Origin: Terebella lapidaria
Lineage: Eukaryota; Annelida; Polychaeta; Terebellida; Terebellidae
Assembly (NCBI GenBank): GCA_949152475.1
Contig: OX424564.1
Span: 36,454,165-36,518,164 of the forward strand
DNA: 64,000 bases
Reading direction: 5' to 3'
Part shown: positions 35,372 to 46,830 of the stretch, one piece after another
How the letters are laid out: every line of letters begins with the position of its first letter
How positions within the stretch are numbered: the first letter of the stretch is position 1
The notes under the pieces: model-generated
Told to the model about the DNA's origin: nothing
The model's input: the letters and a program-made list of their open reading frames with translations, nothing else
Databases searched by the model: none
Made by a program: the position numbers and the translations under genes

Positions 35372-36525
35372 CTAATTTTGACAATAAAACATCCATCGTC
35401 CCATACAATTTGCATCATTCCATTTCCCGCCCCAGCTCGGGACGACCACCGCACAGTTCTCGGAGCTGGTTCTGTGGTCGGGCTGTCCACCTCCCCACCT
35501 GGCCCAGATGACGGGTTCTCCGCTGTTCTCCCAGTAAAACTCGCCAACACTACCACCAACAGGGCGCCGTCCAGACGTCCAATAAGGGTCTGTGAAGCCT
35601 AGGGCGACTGTACGATATAAAAGCAATGTTACAGGAATGTTGCCCATTGCAGCGGAGCAAGCTTCCACTTCAATTATTAACTCATAAAACGATAGACAAT
35701 GTCAGCAATTGGTGCTCAGCTGAGAGCTACTGCTCACATAGCAGTTCAGGTTTTTGAACTACACCACTAGGAAGGATGACAGTCCTGCAAACAGAATGAA
35801 ATATAGATTTCCATAGTGAAATATTCGGATAACTAACCTCTGTTTGCCTCGAGTGCCATACTTTCTGCCATAGAGGTGATGTCTGCCAAATGTGAGCCCG
35901 GGCAGAGCTTCGGACACTGGGCTAGCGCCTCGTCAAAGGTCAAACCAGATCCAAAGCAGGAGCATACGTTTGGGTCACTGCATGTGTCTTAAATAAGTCG
36001 GACTATGTTCGTTATTAACACATCTGGAACTGTGAGCAGCCACTGTTCTGTGGTTATTGTACCCTGTTTTGTGTTACTTACGTTCTATGTTATTTTACGT
36101 TCATATTCGCATTTTTTCGATAATAAAAATGATATAGAGGCCTGCCAATTTTTATCAGGGTTTATTCTATCTGAATAATTGTGTTCAATGTTCAAAAGCT
36201 TACGGGTTTGCTCATAGTAGGCGGATGAGAGCTCTGTGACCAGGTGTGAGGCCGGTCTGGTGACATCATGAAGTACCTCACATTCTCCCAGTCCATTGGT
36301 GAACCAGCGCAGGTTGAAGCCCTCACAGGAGTCGTCTCTCAGACAGGCGAGGCTGCACTGGCCACTAGAATAGCCGGGAAACGTCACAGCAGCACTTCTA
36401 GTCGAGATAGTGTTGGCACCGTGAGCTCGCACGAATAATGCTTTGTTAATCGTCAAGGCTCTCACAGATGTGTTTCTAAATAAAAGTGTCACTAATACCA
36501 GAAAAACATAATTTTCCATGATCAT
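35372..36525 (-). CDS. Secreted PAN/apple-like + C-type lectin protein, 3 exons
   Basis: The one intact gene here. Exons: 36525-36204, 35987-35838 and 35607-35372; both introns are GT-AG and phase 1, giving 708 nt (235 residues plus TAG). Exon 1 encodes a signal peptide (hydrophobic YVFLVLVTLLF, cleavage likely after SVRA) and a PAN/apple-like module with SGQCSLACLRDDSCEGFN and GECEVL. Exon 2 starts the lectin fold: 'CSDPNVCSCFGSGLTFDEA', then 'CPGSHLADITSMAESMALEA'. Exon 3 gives YWTSGRR, 'ARWGGGQPDHRTSSENCAVV', KWNDANC and the closing FYCQN. QPD is the galactose-type sugar motif of the family and WND belongs to the calcium site, so calcium-dependent galactose binding is likely. I chose the upstream of two near ATGs; the second is two codons on. 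Molluscs have many such secreted lectins, often linked to immunity; the ligand here is unknown. Confidence 0.85.
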
Positions 36526-36584
36526 TTTGTTTGCAAGGCAAAGTCACACTCATTCACTGAACCACATGGGGAACTCCATCCAAG

Positions 36585-36591
36585 ATATATA
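36585..36591 (-). promoter_or_regulatory. Possible TATA box of the lectin gene
   Basis: Minus-strand TATATAT about 60 bp before the ATG at 36525. If used, the 5' UTR would be roughly 30 nt. No other core element was recognised, so this is weak. Confidence 0.3.
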
Positions 36592-36599
36592 CATACATA

Positions 36600-37935
36600 T
36601 TTCCAAGTTCATTCTGCCAGTCCTAAACCACAATAATCCAGTTCTTTGAATTGATCCTGTAATTTTAATCGTGAAGACCTTTTTTCAGCGCAGATCATTG
36701 GTCAACGACCCTCTATTCAATGTTCCTACAAAATTGAATTTGAGCGAGAGGTAAAACCTTTAGCGTGTTGCTGTGTGGACTCAGTGTATTGGTGTGTGTG
36801 TTTTTTATGTTTTCATATGTGTATTGATGTGTGTATTGATGCAACGCCTGTCATGAACGGGATGTGATTGTCAGGGATGATGGCACATGACTGGGCTGTG
36901 TTCATCAATGGATTTAGGGCTGTTGCGCACCTTGTGTTTTTGATGACACTGACTTATCTTACCTGCTATGTATACGTAAGCAGTTAATCGAATTGCATCA
37001 AATCAATGGCACTGTTACATGTACGCACTCTTGTCTTTATTGTGACAGGCATCGTAAAACTAAATATGGGGCTTTGAGCGTATGCTGGCACTTAAATGTT
37101 GGTGTCATCGAAAAAATCAAAATGACCCCTAATATAATTTTTTTCGTTAGTTTGTTTAATAGTTTACCCTTTACTTATGTTTGATAAGAATGTCATGAAC
37201 GTATGGCCTGTTATTCGTGATATTTGATGTATTCTGAATGAGATTAACGTATTAAGATAATCTTGTTAGACTCTCTTTCAAATTAAAAATATGAAAAATC
37301 ATCTTTTGTGTGATCAGTGTGTTGAAATCAGTTTCCGTGACGGGCTGCGCTATAAATAAAGTCTCGATAACTAACTTGGTCACACAATCGCACAAAACGG
37401 AGGAAGACAACGATATATTTTTGACGTACCATTCCTTCAGGCCTGATGGCACTGTTGATCAGGCCTGAAGGTTCTGTGGTCGGACAGTGACTGTCCAATA
37501 TTGTGCGCTAAATTTATTGCACATAACTACTCAAAATTGTTTCGTTGCAACTGTGTCTGAAGTGATGGCAACAAGATAGTAGCGACCTGTGAACAGGTGA
37601 TAATGCCGAGCAGTCCGGTGACCCCAGTCCGGTAACACAAGCCGGTGTTTTCCGATGAACCCGGCGATGAGCTCGTCGCTAATTAATTTATAAAATTTAG
37701 TAGCAAGTTCCTGATCAACAAAATGATATCGTAGAGAAACCACTAAACAGTCGGAAGTTAAAAAGGAACGCCGCAAAAAGTAAAGTGATGTTAAATTTAC
37801 TGTGCACTAATTAATCTAAATGCGTCTGGATACATTCGTGATTACTGAATTCGTTTTTCTGAATTACTGAATTCGACGGAGTGACTGGTTTCGATACATT
37901 CGTAAATATTGGATTTGTTAAATGTTCTGTAGTTT
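36600..37935. other. No gene seen
   Basis: Intergenic sequence upstream of the lectin gene. Holds a TG-rich low-complexity stretch (about 36770-36845) and two 'cttcaggcctgat' / 'atcaggcctgaag' words near 37433-37470 forming a short inverted pair. No recognisable protein. Confidence 0.4.
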
Positions 37936-38230
37936 GTGTGCTTCGACGTAGAAGTGTACGCGGCAGTCGGTCTCTTCAACGAATCGAACGCAATCCCGCA
38001 GCAAGACATGGACACCTCTCCAATACGACTTGAAATGGCACAAGATGAACTTTGCTCTTCTTTGAGACGCCTTGTCCTGAAGGCCAGGAAAGGAATGACG
38101 ACCCCATCCGGTGCAACACTTTATGAGTTGGTGATCAGCATTCAATTACACCTCGTTCTGAAAGGTCGGGAAATACGCTCCCTACAGGAAAAGGATATTT
38201 TTGTGCTTAAAAAAGGACGACCGGTGCAGA
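37936..38230 (+). pseudogene. Crypton-like (ZMYM/QRICH1-type) domain remnant
   Basis: The frame contains 'MAQDELCSSLRRLVLKARK', then 'PSGATLYELVISIQLHLVLK' and LQEKDIFVLKK. This matches the pattern (ELxxxLxxFVxEARxxxGxxYPPxTLYxLVxxIQxxLR) of the N-terminal domain of Crypton-derived recombinase-like proteins, which occurs in many animal ZMYM/QRICH1 relatives and repeated genes. After about 38230 the resemblance stops, so the catalytic part is missing. Upstream no exon was seen. A low-copy host gene exon is possible but less likely. Confidence 0.5.
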
Positions 38231-38391
38231 ATGCAAGCCGGTCAGTGCAAGCCTACAATCCCGGGAATGGCGGCACGTTATATACGTCAAAACACCGGCA
38301 CGTCAAGAATCTACGTTCTGCGCTGGGAAAAAGTACACACGGCAATTGTTGTGTCCGACAGAGATGTGAACGGCAGAGTGCATGTGACTCT

Positions 38392-40035
38392 AAATATTGA
38401 TTTGCCAGACTTTAAGTAGATTCTGTTGTATAAATTTTCGCCTGAAAAATCTTGTGTGAAAATTGGTGTCTGTCTGTACATGTATAATCTACATTTGGTC
38501 TCTAAGAAAAAGATGATTCGTAGATCAGAATCTACATTTGAATATACAGTTTGTGTCTAGATGTAATATCCACATTTGGTTGGTATCTCAGAAAAGTGTA
38601 GATTCGTAGATCAAAATCTACTATTTACGTATAACCCACAGTTGGTAGAATATCTCAGAGAAAGTGTAGATTCGTAGATAAGAATCTACAAAGGACTGAC
38701 GTCACAGGTATAGTTTAAATTCTGCTTCTGTTGATGACACACAATCTCTAAGCTGCTTTGCACAAGATTTATCAGTTTTTATATTTTTATCCATACATGA
38801 CTTACAACAGGTACGAACATTATGTAGGTGACAACAATGATACTGTTAAATGGTGTATCATTTGTTCATATGCGTGTTGTACAAATGTGAATGATGGATT
38901 ATTGTACCTGAATTGAATTGAATATTCATATCCATTTTATTACAGATGGATATTTAAGAATGAACTGCAGGTAAACAACCAAACGCCCATTCGTTTATAA
39001 TGTACATAAGCAAAACCATCGAACCTTTATTCCCGAAACTCCCTAATAGATATATGTGCATACTTATGGATGATGAACCGAGACATGGCTCTATAATTAT
39101 CATCATAGGCATTTACAAAATGATGATCATAGATATCACTTTTACATGCGTCATCAAAACAAAGCATGTTGTATATTCAACATGACAAACAGGCTGATGT
39201 TGGTATGTACGTGTTGTTGTTTGACCACATAATAAATGACTGGACAATAAGTGGATCCACTTATTATCTCACACACCATGGTTCGTCCGAGCGCCACTCA
39301 CCAACAGCTGACCAATGAGCTTCACTAGAATTACTAGTTGCCGGAGCACAAACTAATCCTGTTGCTCGGCATGATTTGAGTGTATCTTGTTTTGTGAGAA
39401 ATAAGTCACATAATGACATTTGAAAATGACAATTATCAGACATTTAATTATTTTTAGTCAAGAGCATGTCTCGGTTGGTGATCCTTGATGACTATATAAA
39501 TCGCCATAGTAAATTCTGGTGCCAAATGGATGTTTGCAAATTCATGATTCTGTTACCTTTATATTTATATTACAAGTGAATGGATGTCATTCATCCCTAA
39601 TGAAAGTTGGATATACTGTAACACAGTTAAAAGTACTCCTTATAGCGTGACGAAAATGAGTAATAGCTTGGAAAAGTTGAAACGCTTCGCACCTCCCACT
39701 TTGCTTGTGACAAGACTGACACTTCCAGTTTCGCATCTGCCACGGCACGAAACACGCAAACAGTGCTTTCAGCCACAAATAAATCGAAACACGGGATTTC
39801 TCGCACAAATCTAGTTATATTTTGTGTACACCTATCCATGCTAGTTGAGCATGTGTTTTGAGCTATATGGCTGCCCTGTGGAAAAACGTTATGTTTTCAG
39901 CTTACCGGCTCATATGGGCCTATAAGCTATACACCAGTTTACAGTTTGCCAAATGAGGTAAAGTTCGGGTAAACAAACCACACGTGCATCAGCACGACAG
40001 CAGCTGGTTTTATCAGTCAGAATAAACCAGTGTGA
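38392..40035. repeat. 1,644-bp tandem unit, copy 1
   Basis: Starts AAATATTGATTTGCC and repeats with offset 1,644 at 40036, with only scattered base differences. Contains the three GTAGATTC hairpins at its left end. The small open frames inside are copied with the DNA and show no sign of coding. Confidence 0.93.
38515..38690. repeat. Three hairpins built on GTAGATTC...GAATCTAC
   Basis: Inverted pairs at 38515-38532 (5-bp stem), 38598-38621 (7-bp stem) and 38665-38690 (9-bp stem TGTAGATTC / GAATCTACA), spaced about 70-80 bp, each with a loop containing GTAGAT. Repeated in unit 2 at about 40159-40334. Too few and too diverged for CRISPR. Confidence 0.75.
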
Positions 40036-41679
40036 AAATATTGATTTGCCAGACTTTAAGTAGATTCTGTTGTATAAATTTTCGCCTGAAAAATCTTGTG
40101 TGAAAATTGGTGTCTGTCTGTACATGTATAATCTACATTTGGTCTCTAAGAAAAAGATGATTCGTAGATCAGAATCTACATTTGAATATACAGTTTGTGT
40201 CTAGATGTAATCTCCACATTTGGTTGGTATCTCAGAAAAGTGTAGATTCGTAGATCAAAATCTACTATTTACGTATAACCCACAGTTGGTAGAATATCTC
40301 AGAGAAAGTGTAGATTCGTAGATAAGAATCTACAAAGGACTGACGTCACAGGTATAGTTTAAATTCTGCTTCTGTTGATGACACACAATCTCTAAGCTGC
40401 TTTGCACAAGATTTATCAGTCTTTATATTTTTATCCATACATGACTTACAACAGGTACGAACATTATGTAGGTGACAACAATGATACTGTTAAATGGTGT
40501 ATCATTTGTTCATATGCGTGTTGTACAAATGTGAATGATGGATTATTGTACCTGAATTGAATTGAATATTCATATCCATTTTATTACAGATGGATATTTA
40601 AGAATGAACTGCAGGTAAACAACCAAACGCCCATTCGTTTATAATGTACATAAGCAAAACCATCGAACCTTTATTCCCGAAACTCCCTAATAGATATATG
40701 TGCATACTTATGGATGATGAACCGAGACATGGCTCTATAATTATCATCATAGGCATTTACAAAATGATGATCATAGATATCACTTTTACATGCGTCATCA
40801 AAACAAAGCATGTTGTATATTCAACATGACAAACAGGCTGATGTTGGTATGTACGTGTTGTTGTTTGACCACATAATAAATGACTGGACAATAAGTGGAT
40901 CCACTTATTATCTCACACACCATGGTTCGTCCGAGCGCCACTCACCAACAGCTGACCAATGAGCTTCACTAGAATTACTAGTTGCCGGAGCACAAACTAA
41001 TCCTGTTGCTCGGCATGATTTGAGTGTATCTTGTTTTGTGAGAAATAAGTCACATAATGACACTTGAAAATGACAATTATCAGACATTTAATTATTTTTA
41101 GTGAAGAGCATGTCTCGGTTGGTGATCCTTGATGACTATATAAATCGCCATAGTAAATTCTGGTGCCAAATGGATGTTTGCAAATTCATGATTCTGTTAC
41201 CTTTATATTTATATTACAAGTGAATGGATGTCATTCATCCCTAATGAAAGTTGGATATACTGTAACACAGTTAAAAGTACTCCTTATAGCGTGACGAAAA
41301 TGAGTAATAGCTTGGAAAAGTTGAAACGCTTCGCACCTCCCACTTTGCTTGTGACAAGACTGACACTTCCAGTTTCGCATCTGCCACGGCACGAAACACG
41401 CAAACAGTGCTTTCAGCCACAAATAAATCGAAACACGTGATTTCTCGCACAAATCTAGTTATATTTTGTGTATACCTATCCATGCTAGTTGAGCATGTGT
41501 TTTGAGCTATATGGCTGCCCTGTGGAAAAACGTTATGTTTTCAGCTTACCGGCTCATATGGGCCTATAAGCTATACACCAGTTTACAGTTTGCCAAATGA
41601 GGTAAAGTTCGGGTAAACAAACCACACGTGCATCAGCACGACAGCAGCTGGTTTTATCAGTCAGAATAAACCAGTGTGA
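40036..41679. repeat. 1,644-bp tandem unit, copy 2
   Basis: Direct copy of 38392-40035. It has private differences such as GACACTTG where copies 1 and 3 have GACATTTG (about 41059), and TGTATACC shared only with copy 3 (about 41468). Confidence 0.93.
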
Positions 41680-42256
41680 ATACTGTACACGAATAAAAAT
41701 CTCATATATTTAGAAGCCCACCCCTTGAACACCCTAGATTTCTTCCTGACAGTTCAAGAAGAAAACTGGTCGGGATTCTTTTCATTTCTATCAATTTATT
41801 GAACCGAATGACAAGTTGACAGTTCAAGAAGAAAACTGGTCGGGATTCTTTTCATTTCTATCAATTTATTGAACCGAATGACAAGTTGACAGCTGCAGGA
41901 CCTGTCCGATGGCGGTCATTTGAATTCTCGCTACCACGGGGAGAATGAGCAATGCATTACGCCGAAATAACGATGCAATTCAACAACTGCGATGCTAAAT
42001 ATTTGTGCCGCACATAAATGTCAATACTCGCTACGACGGGGAGAATGAGCAATACATTTAATACACCGAAATAACGATGCAGTGTAGCAACTGTAATGCT
42101 AAATAAAATATTTTGTGCCGCACATAAACGTCGAGATTCTAAACTTTAATACAAGTCATTGATTTGGTGAATTGATTGGTATTATTGAGAGACTACTTGT
42201 ATCATCATAATCTGTAGGCCTATCAGTCTGGTGTTTAAAGTGATATTGCCAGAAAC
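40711..42256. repeat. 1,546-bp tandem unit, copy a
   Basis: Runs from TGGATGATGAACC to 'attgccagaaac' and is repeated exactly in register at 42257-43802. It straddles the right edge of the 1,644-bp unit 2, so this duplication came later than the 1,644-bp one. Confidence 0.93.
41749..42130. repeat. Two short tandem pairs (69 bp and 100 bp)
   Basis: A 69-bp unit starting GACAGTTCAAGAAG occurs at 41749 and 41818. A diverged 100-bp unit starting CTCGCTAC(C/G)ACGGGGAGAA occurs at 41927 and 42027. Both pairs recur at 43295-43676 in the second 1,546-bp unit. Confidence 0.85.
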
Positions 42257-43802
42257 TGGATGATGAACCGAGACATGGCTCTATAATTATCATCATAGGC
42301 ATTTACAAAATGATGATCATAGATATCACTTTTACATGCGTCATCAAAACAAAGCATGTTGTATATTCAACATGACAAACAGGCTGATGTTGGTATGTAC
42401 GTGTTGTTGTTTGACCACATAATAAATGACTGGACAATAAGTGGATCCACTTATTATCTCACACACCATGGTTCGTCCGAGCGCCACTCACCAACAGCTG
42501 ACCAATGAGCTTCACTAGAATTACTAGTTGCCGGAGCACAAACTAATCCTGTTGCTCGGCATGATTTGAGTGTATCTTGTTTTGTGAGAAATAAGTCACA
42601 TAATGACATTTGAAAATGACAATTATCAGACATTTAATTATTTTTAGTCAAGAGCATGTCTCGGTTGGTGATCCTTGATGACTATATAAATCGCCATAGT
42701 AAATTCTGGTGCCAAATGGATGTTTGCAAATTCATGATTCTGTTACCTTTATATTTATATTACAAGTGAATGGATGTCATTCATCCCTAATGAAAGTTGG
42801 ATATACTGTAACACAGTTAAAAGTACTCCTTATAGCGTGACGAAAATGAGTAATAGCTTGGAAAAGTTGAAACGCTTCGCACCTCCCACTTTGCTTGTGA
42901 CAAGACTGACACTTCCAGTTTCGCATCTGCCACGGCACGAAACACGCAAACAGTGCTTTCAGCCACAAATAAATCGAAACACATGATTTCTCGCACAAAT
43001 CTAGTTATATTTTGTGTATACCTATCCATGCTAGTTGAGCATGTGTTTTGAGCTATATGGCTGCCCTGTGGAAAAACGTTATGTTTTCAGCTTACCGGCT
43101 CATATGGGCCTATAAGCTATACACCAGTTTACAGTTTGCCAAATGAGGTAAAGTTCGGGTAAACAAACCACACGTGCATCAGCACGACAGCAGCTGGTTT
43201 TATCAGTCAGAATAAACCAGTGTGAATACTGTACACGAATAAAAATCTCATATATTTAGAAGCCCACCCCTTGAACACCCTAGATTTCTTCCTGACAGTT
43301 CAAGAAGAAAACTGGTCGGGATTCTTTTCATTTCTATCAATTTATTGAACCGAATGACAAGTTGACAGTTCAAGAAGAAAACTGGTCGGGATTCTTTTCA
43401 TTTCTATCAATTTATTGAACCGAATGACAAGTTGACAGCTGCAGGACCTGTCCGATGGCGGTCATTTGAATTCTCGCTACCACGGGGAGAATGAGCAATG
43501 CATTACGCCGAAATAACGATGCAATTCAACAACTGCGATGCTAAATATTTGTGCCGCACATAAATGTCAATACTCGCTACGACGGGGAGAATGAGCAATA
43601 CATTTAATACACCGAAATAACGATGCAGTGTAGCAACTGTAATGCTAAATAAAATATTTTGTGCCGCACATAAACGTCGAGATTCTAAACTTTAATACAA
43701 GTCATTGATTTGGTGAATTGATTGGTATTATTGAGAGACTACTTGTATCATCATAATCTGTAGGCCTATCAGTCTGGTGTTTAAAGTGATATTGCCAGAA
43801 AC
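42257..43802. repeat. 1,546-bp tandem unit, copy b
   Basis: Direct copy of 40711-42256; brings a third partial copy of the 1,644-bp unit. Ends at 'attgccagaaac' before unique sequence. Confidence 0.93.
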
Positions 43803-44460
43803 TTATGAATATTTCCATACCTTTCTGATCGAACGAAGAAAACATAATAGTTATATATCTGCACTTGTATGCCCAAACAGACTCCCCTTTCTAATTGATT
43901 TCGTTGCGAGATTCTGGTGGAGATATTTTGATTTTGTTGACAGTAACACCATTCTCGGTGCTTTGTATCCCTTGATGCAATGCGATTGCAGCTTACTCGT
44001 ATATGTCCGAGCTAATCGAGCGTGAAATGGGTCAAGTTAGAGCTAACGGCGCACAAAAGAAAAGAAAAGCCGCTGCTTGTATTGTCATATGCTTGATTTA
44101 TCCATTGATCAAGCATGATTTGTTTTGTAACCCATTTTTCTGAGACCACAGGCATATATGTAATTGATTTGGAAAAAATAGTTTTCCTGCCAATATCACT
44201 TGTCGACTTTTAAATGTCAAAAATATCTGAACAATTCGAGATGTGCTTAATATGCTCAAGTACTACTGGGGGCATTATTGTGTGTGGTGATTTTGCCCAA
44301 AGATCGCGGCAGGTGATTCTTTCTAAATACGCTTGTTTCTGGCCTTGTTTTGGACGCTTCTGTTCGAAGCACGTGCGCTGCTTGGCAACGCCCTCTAACT
44401 CTCTCACCCAGTATGCTGTAACAATGGTCTTACATCACTTCCCTCGTATCTTGTTCTTCA
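43803..44460. other. No gene seen
   Basis: Unique AT-rich sequence after the tandem block. A frame of about 80 codons starting near 43777 has no recognisable content. Confidence 0.4.
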
Positions 44461-45000
44461 GGGACTATAAGTACTCTGGAGCTGCGTTGTTCAGTGGAGT
44501 TGTCTCAGAGCTGAGCTAGGTGAGAGAACGACAGAGGGCTCGGCCATGAGCTCTACGTCCTCACTCGGCTAAGGCCTGCGAGGGCCCTGGGGACAATTTC
44601 CATAGGGGGCCTAGGTGGGAAAGACCTTGATGATTCGGGGGTGTACGCCCTCTGGATCACCGGTCTCCCACCTGGGATGGTGCGACACAGACTCTGGCGG
44701 ACCGTCGGGCTGTCGGGGGTTCCATGCCCTGTTGCGGACAACGGCAAGCCGGCCTTACAGTTAACACCACGGTGACGATCGTGTATCTGAATGGTGTACG
44801 CCTGTCTGGCCTCGCAGGTCGGGCTGCTCCTGGTTAACGTTCCGTAGTAAATACTGCAACCCACAGTGACCCTCGGTGAGCAGACTATCCGTGAGGATCT
44901 GAGGATAGCGGGTGCACATCCGCCGTGACCCACGGTGAGCGGCTTATCTGCGAGGATCCCGAGAACGGGCGACATCAAACTTTACATGTGTATGAACTAA
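44461..45000. other. GC-rich island 1, unidentified
   Basis: Composition shifts sharply to GC-rich at about 44470, after a TATA-like 'gactataagtactctgg'. Two related stretches, CAGTGACCCTCGGTGAGCAG (44865) and CGTGACCCACGGTGAGCGG (44925), form a diverged tandem pair of about 58 bp. A minus-strand open frame of 141 codons exists but is Pro/Arg/Ser-rich and unrecognised. It may be a repeat leader or a CpG island. Confidence 0.35.
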
Positions 45001-45475
45001 CACTATTTTTCAAATGAAAAAGCATTCCGTGCTTCGTGGCAAATAGTTGATTTTTCACAGACGTGTCGTAACTGAATGTCTGCAATCGAATTTATCAATA
45101 TTCTCAATAGGCCTATGGTACCTGTCACCCAGCGATGGGGTGGCTATTTTCGTCTACAGCTCTGTAGGGACATTTAGTGCATCAGACAATGGCGACACGA
45201 AAAACTGCATACAGTGAATGATCATATCCATCTTGGTGCTAAAGTATATGACACCAAGATCACAATGTAACTTCCATAAAGAAAAAACGCATCATGGTGA
45301 AACCGAACGGCCTAGCAACGTAATTCTGTCCACATCACCACATATTTCAATTATTATTCCCCACTCTCATGTGATCTATACTTGGTATTCTGAATTCATC
45401 AACCACAATACAACATATTAAAGGGTCCATATTCAATTATGGTTATATCCCGCCAATGGTCGCCTCTGACTCTAT
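45001..45475. other. No gene seen
   Basis: AT-rich spacer between the two GC-rich islands; nothing recognisable. Confidence 0.4.
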
Positions 45476-46830
45476 CTGACACTATGGTACATGGTGCCTG
45501 TGATGCCCCAGATCGTGGGCCTGACCCGGGTGGCCTCGCTGGACCAGCGCACTCAGGCTGCAACTTCGGGGAAGAGCCAGTCTCCCCGAACAGCTCCAGA
45601 GACAGTCCCGCCCTCTAGCTCGCAAGGCGTGTCCTCTGCTGTGGCCCGTCCTTCTAGACTGACTGTGACACTGCCTCCACTAGTGTCAGCAATGCCCATG
45701 GCAACTCAGAAGCCACCGCATCTGCGAGCACAGCGTCCAGTGCCAGACCCAAGGTCCTTGCTGGTGCTCCGTTCGCTGAAGTTGCTCCTATATGACTGCC
45801 ACCTCTTACCAGGTCGGCGTTTGTCTCCTCGCTGTTCTCAGAAGGTGGGTCCGTGGGGTGGCAAAGCACAGCCGCGCTGGACCTGGAGCCTCTGAATCCA
45901 GTTGAGGAGATAGTTAGGTAGTATGGCTCGGACACTGCTCGGGTCCACTAGACTTTCCGCGAGTCCGTAGGTCAGGAGGTGGACCATCGACGAGATGGCC
46001 AGGAGCGGGTACCGCTTGGTGCAGGGATGGCCAACATGCCAGTCCCCAGGGCCCGTCAGTACCTAAGGGTGGCAGGAATTGGAGCTCTGACGTGCGTGAG
46101 AGTGGAGTACACCTCAGGTCACCCCCTGGCACAGCTTGGAGAGCTACTAGACTGTCGCTGAAGTCTATGAGCAGCAGGCGTATCATGAAGGAACGGCTGC
46201 TGCTAGAGAGGCAGCGGAGTCACGGCCGACTCCCATCCCTGACGATGTGCAGGACGAACTGCAGCGGTTATGAGCTGGGAATGAGGATCTCAGGCATTGT
46301 CTTTACAATGCTTAGCTGGCTCAGGCTCAAGGGCATGAGGGTGTTGAGGACTCCGGTCATCCAGCCTCAACCAGATCGTTCCGGACTGCTTTGACGCACT
46401 CCAGGAGGTTGTGATCTACCCCATCTTGGTCTGGAAATGGGGCAAACGTGTCAGGGAACACTGCGTGGTCGATAGGGTGGAGATGATCTCTGTGATTGCG
46501 CTGCTGAATGCTGGAAATCTCCCCTCCATCCAGGAAGCCCCGACAAGGCCTCTGCGGCTGCCAGGGTTGCAGTTACGATCCCCGCTGCAACCCCCGCTGC
46601 GGGAGCCAGGGCTCCCCCCCCCCCCCCACCTCTGAGGCTAAGCCTTCCTCCCTCGTTGAGAGAGCCAGAGTCCCCAGGAAGAAGGACCACCAGCCGACAG
46701 AGGAAGGCTAGTGAGGCTGACTAGTCATGCTCCGTAGGTCCTCAGTGACATTGCCGACTTGCTTCTTGCAGCTCCACCCTGCACGGATATTCTCGGATCT
46801 GCTGGAGCCAGTCGGCAAGGACAACCGGCA
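45476..46830. other. GC-rich island 2, unidentified
   Basis: About 1.35 kb of GC-rich sequence with several overlapping open frames on both strands (for example 45491-45895 plus, 46451-46690 minus), rich in Pro, Ser, Arg and Leu, and a 13-C run at about 46614-46627. Composition differs strongly from the flanks, which suggests an inserted, decayed coding region. I cannot name the family; a decayed retroelement-type coding segment is one possibility. Confidence 0.35.

Noticed and set aside
38515-38690. CRISPR-like array
   Set aside because: Direct-repeat identity is low, only three units exist, spacers are not uniform and the genome is clearly eukaryotic.
39584-42998. 70-76-codon frames on both strands repeated at 39.6, 41.2 and 42.8 kb
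   Set aside because: They overlap one another on opposite strands and are conserved only as part of the tandem DNA units.
45491-46711. Protein-coding genes in the GC-rich island
   Set aside because: Frames overlap on both strands, are Pro/Ser/Arg-rich as expected of GC-rich DNA, and match no family I know.
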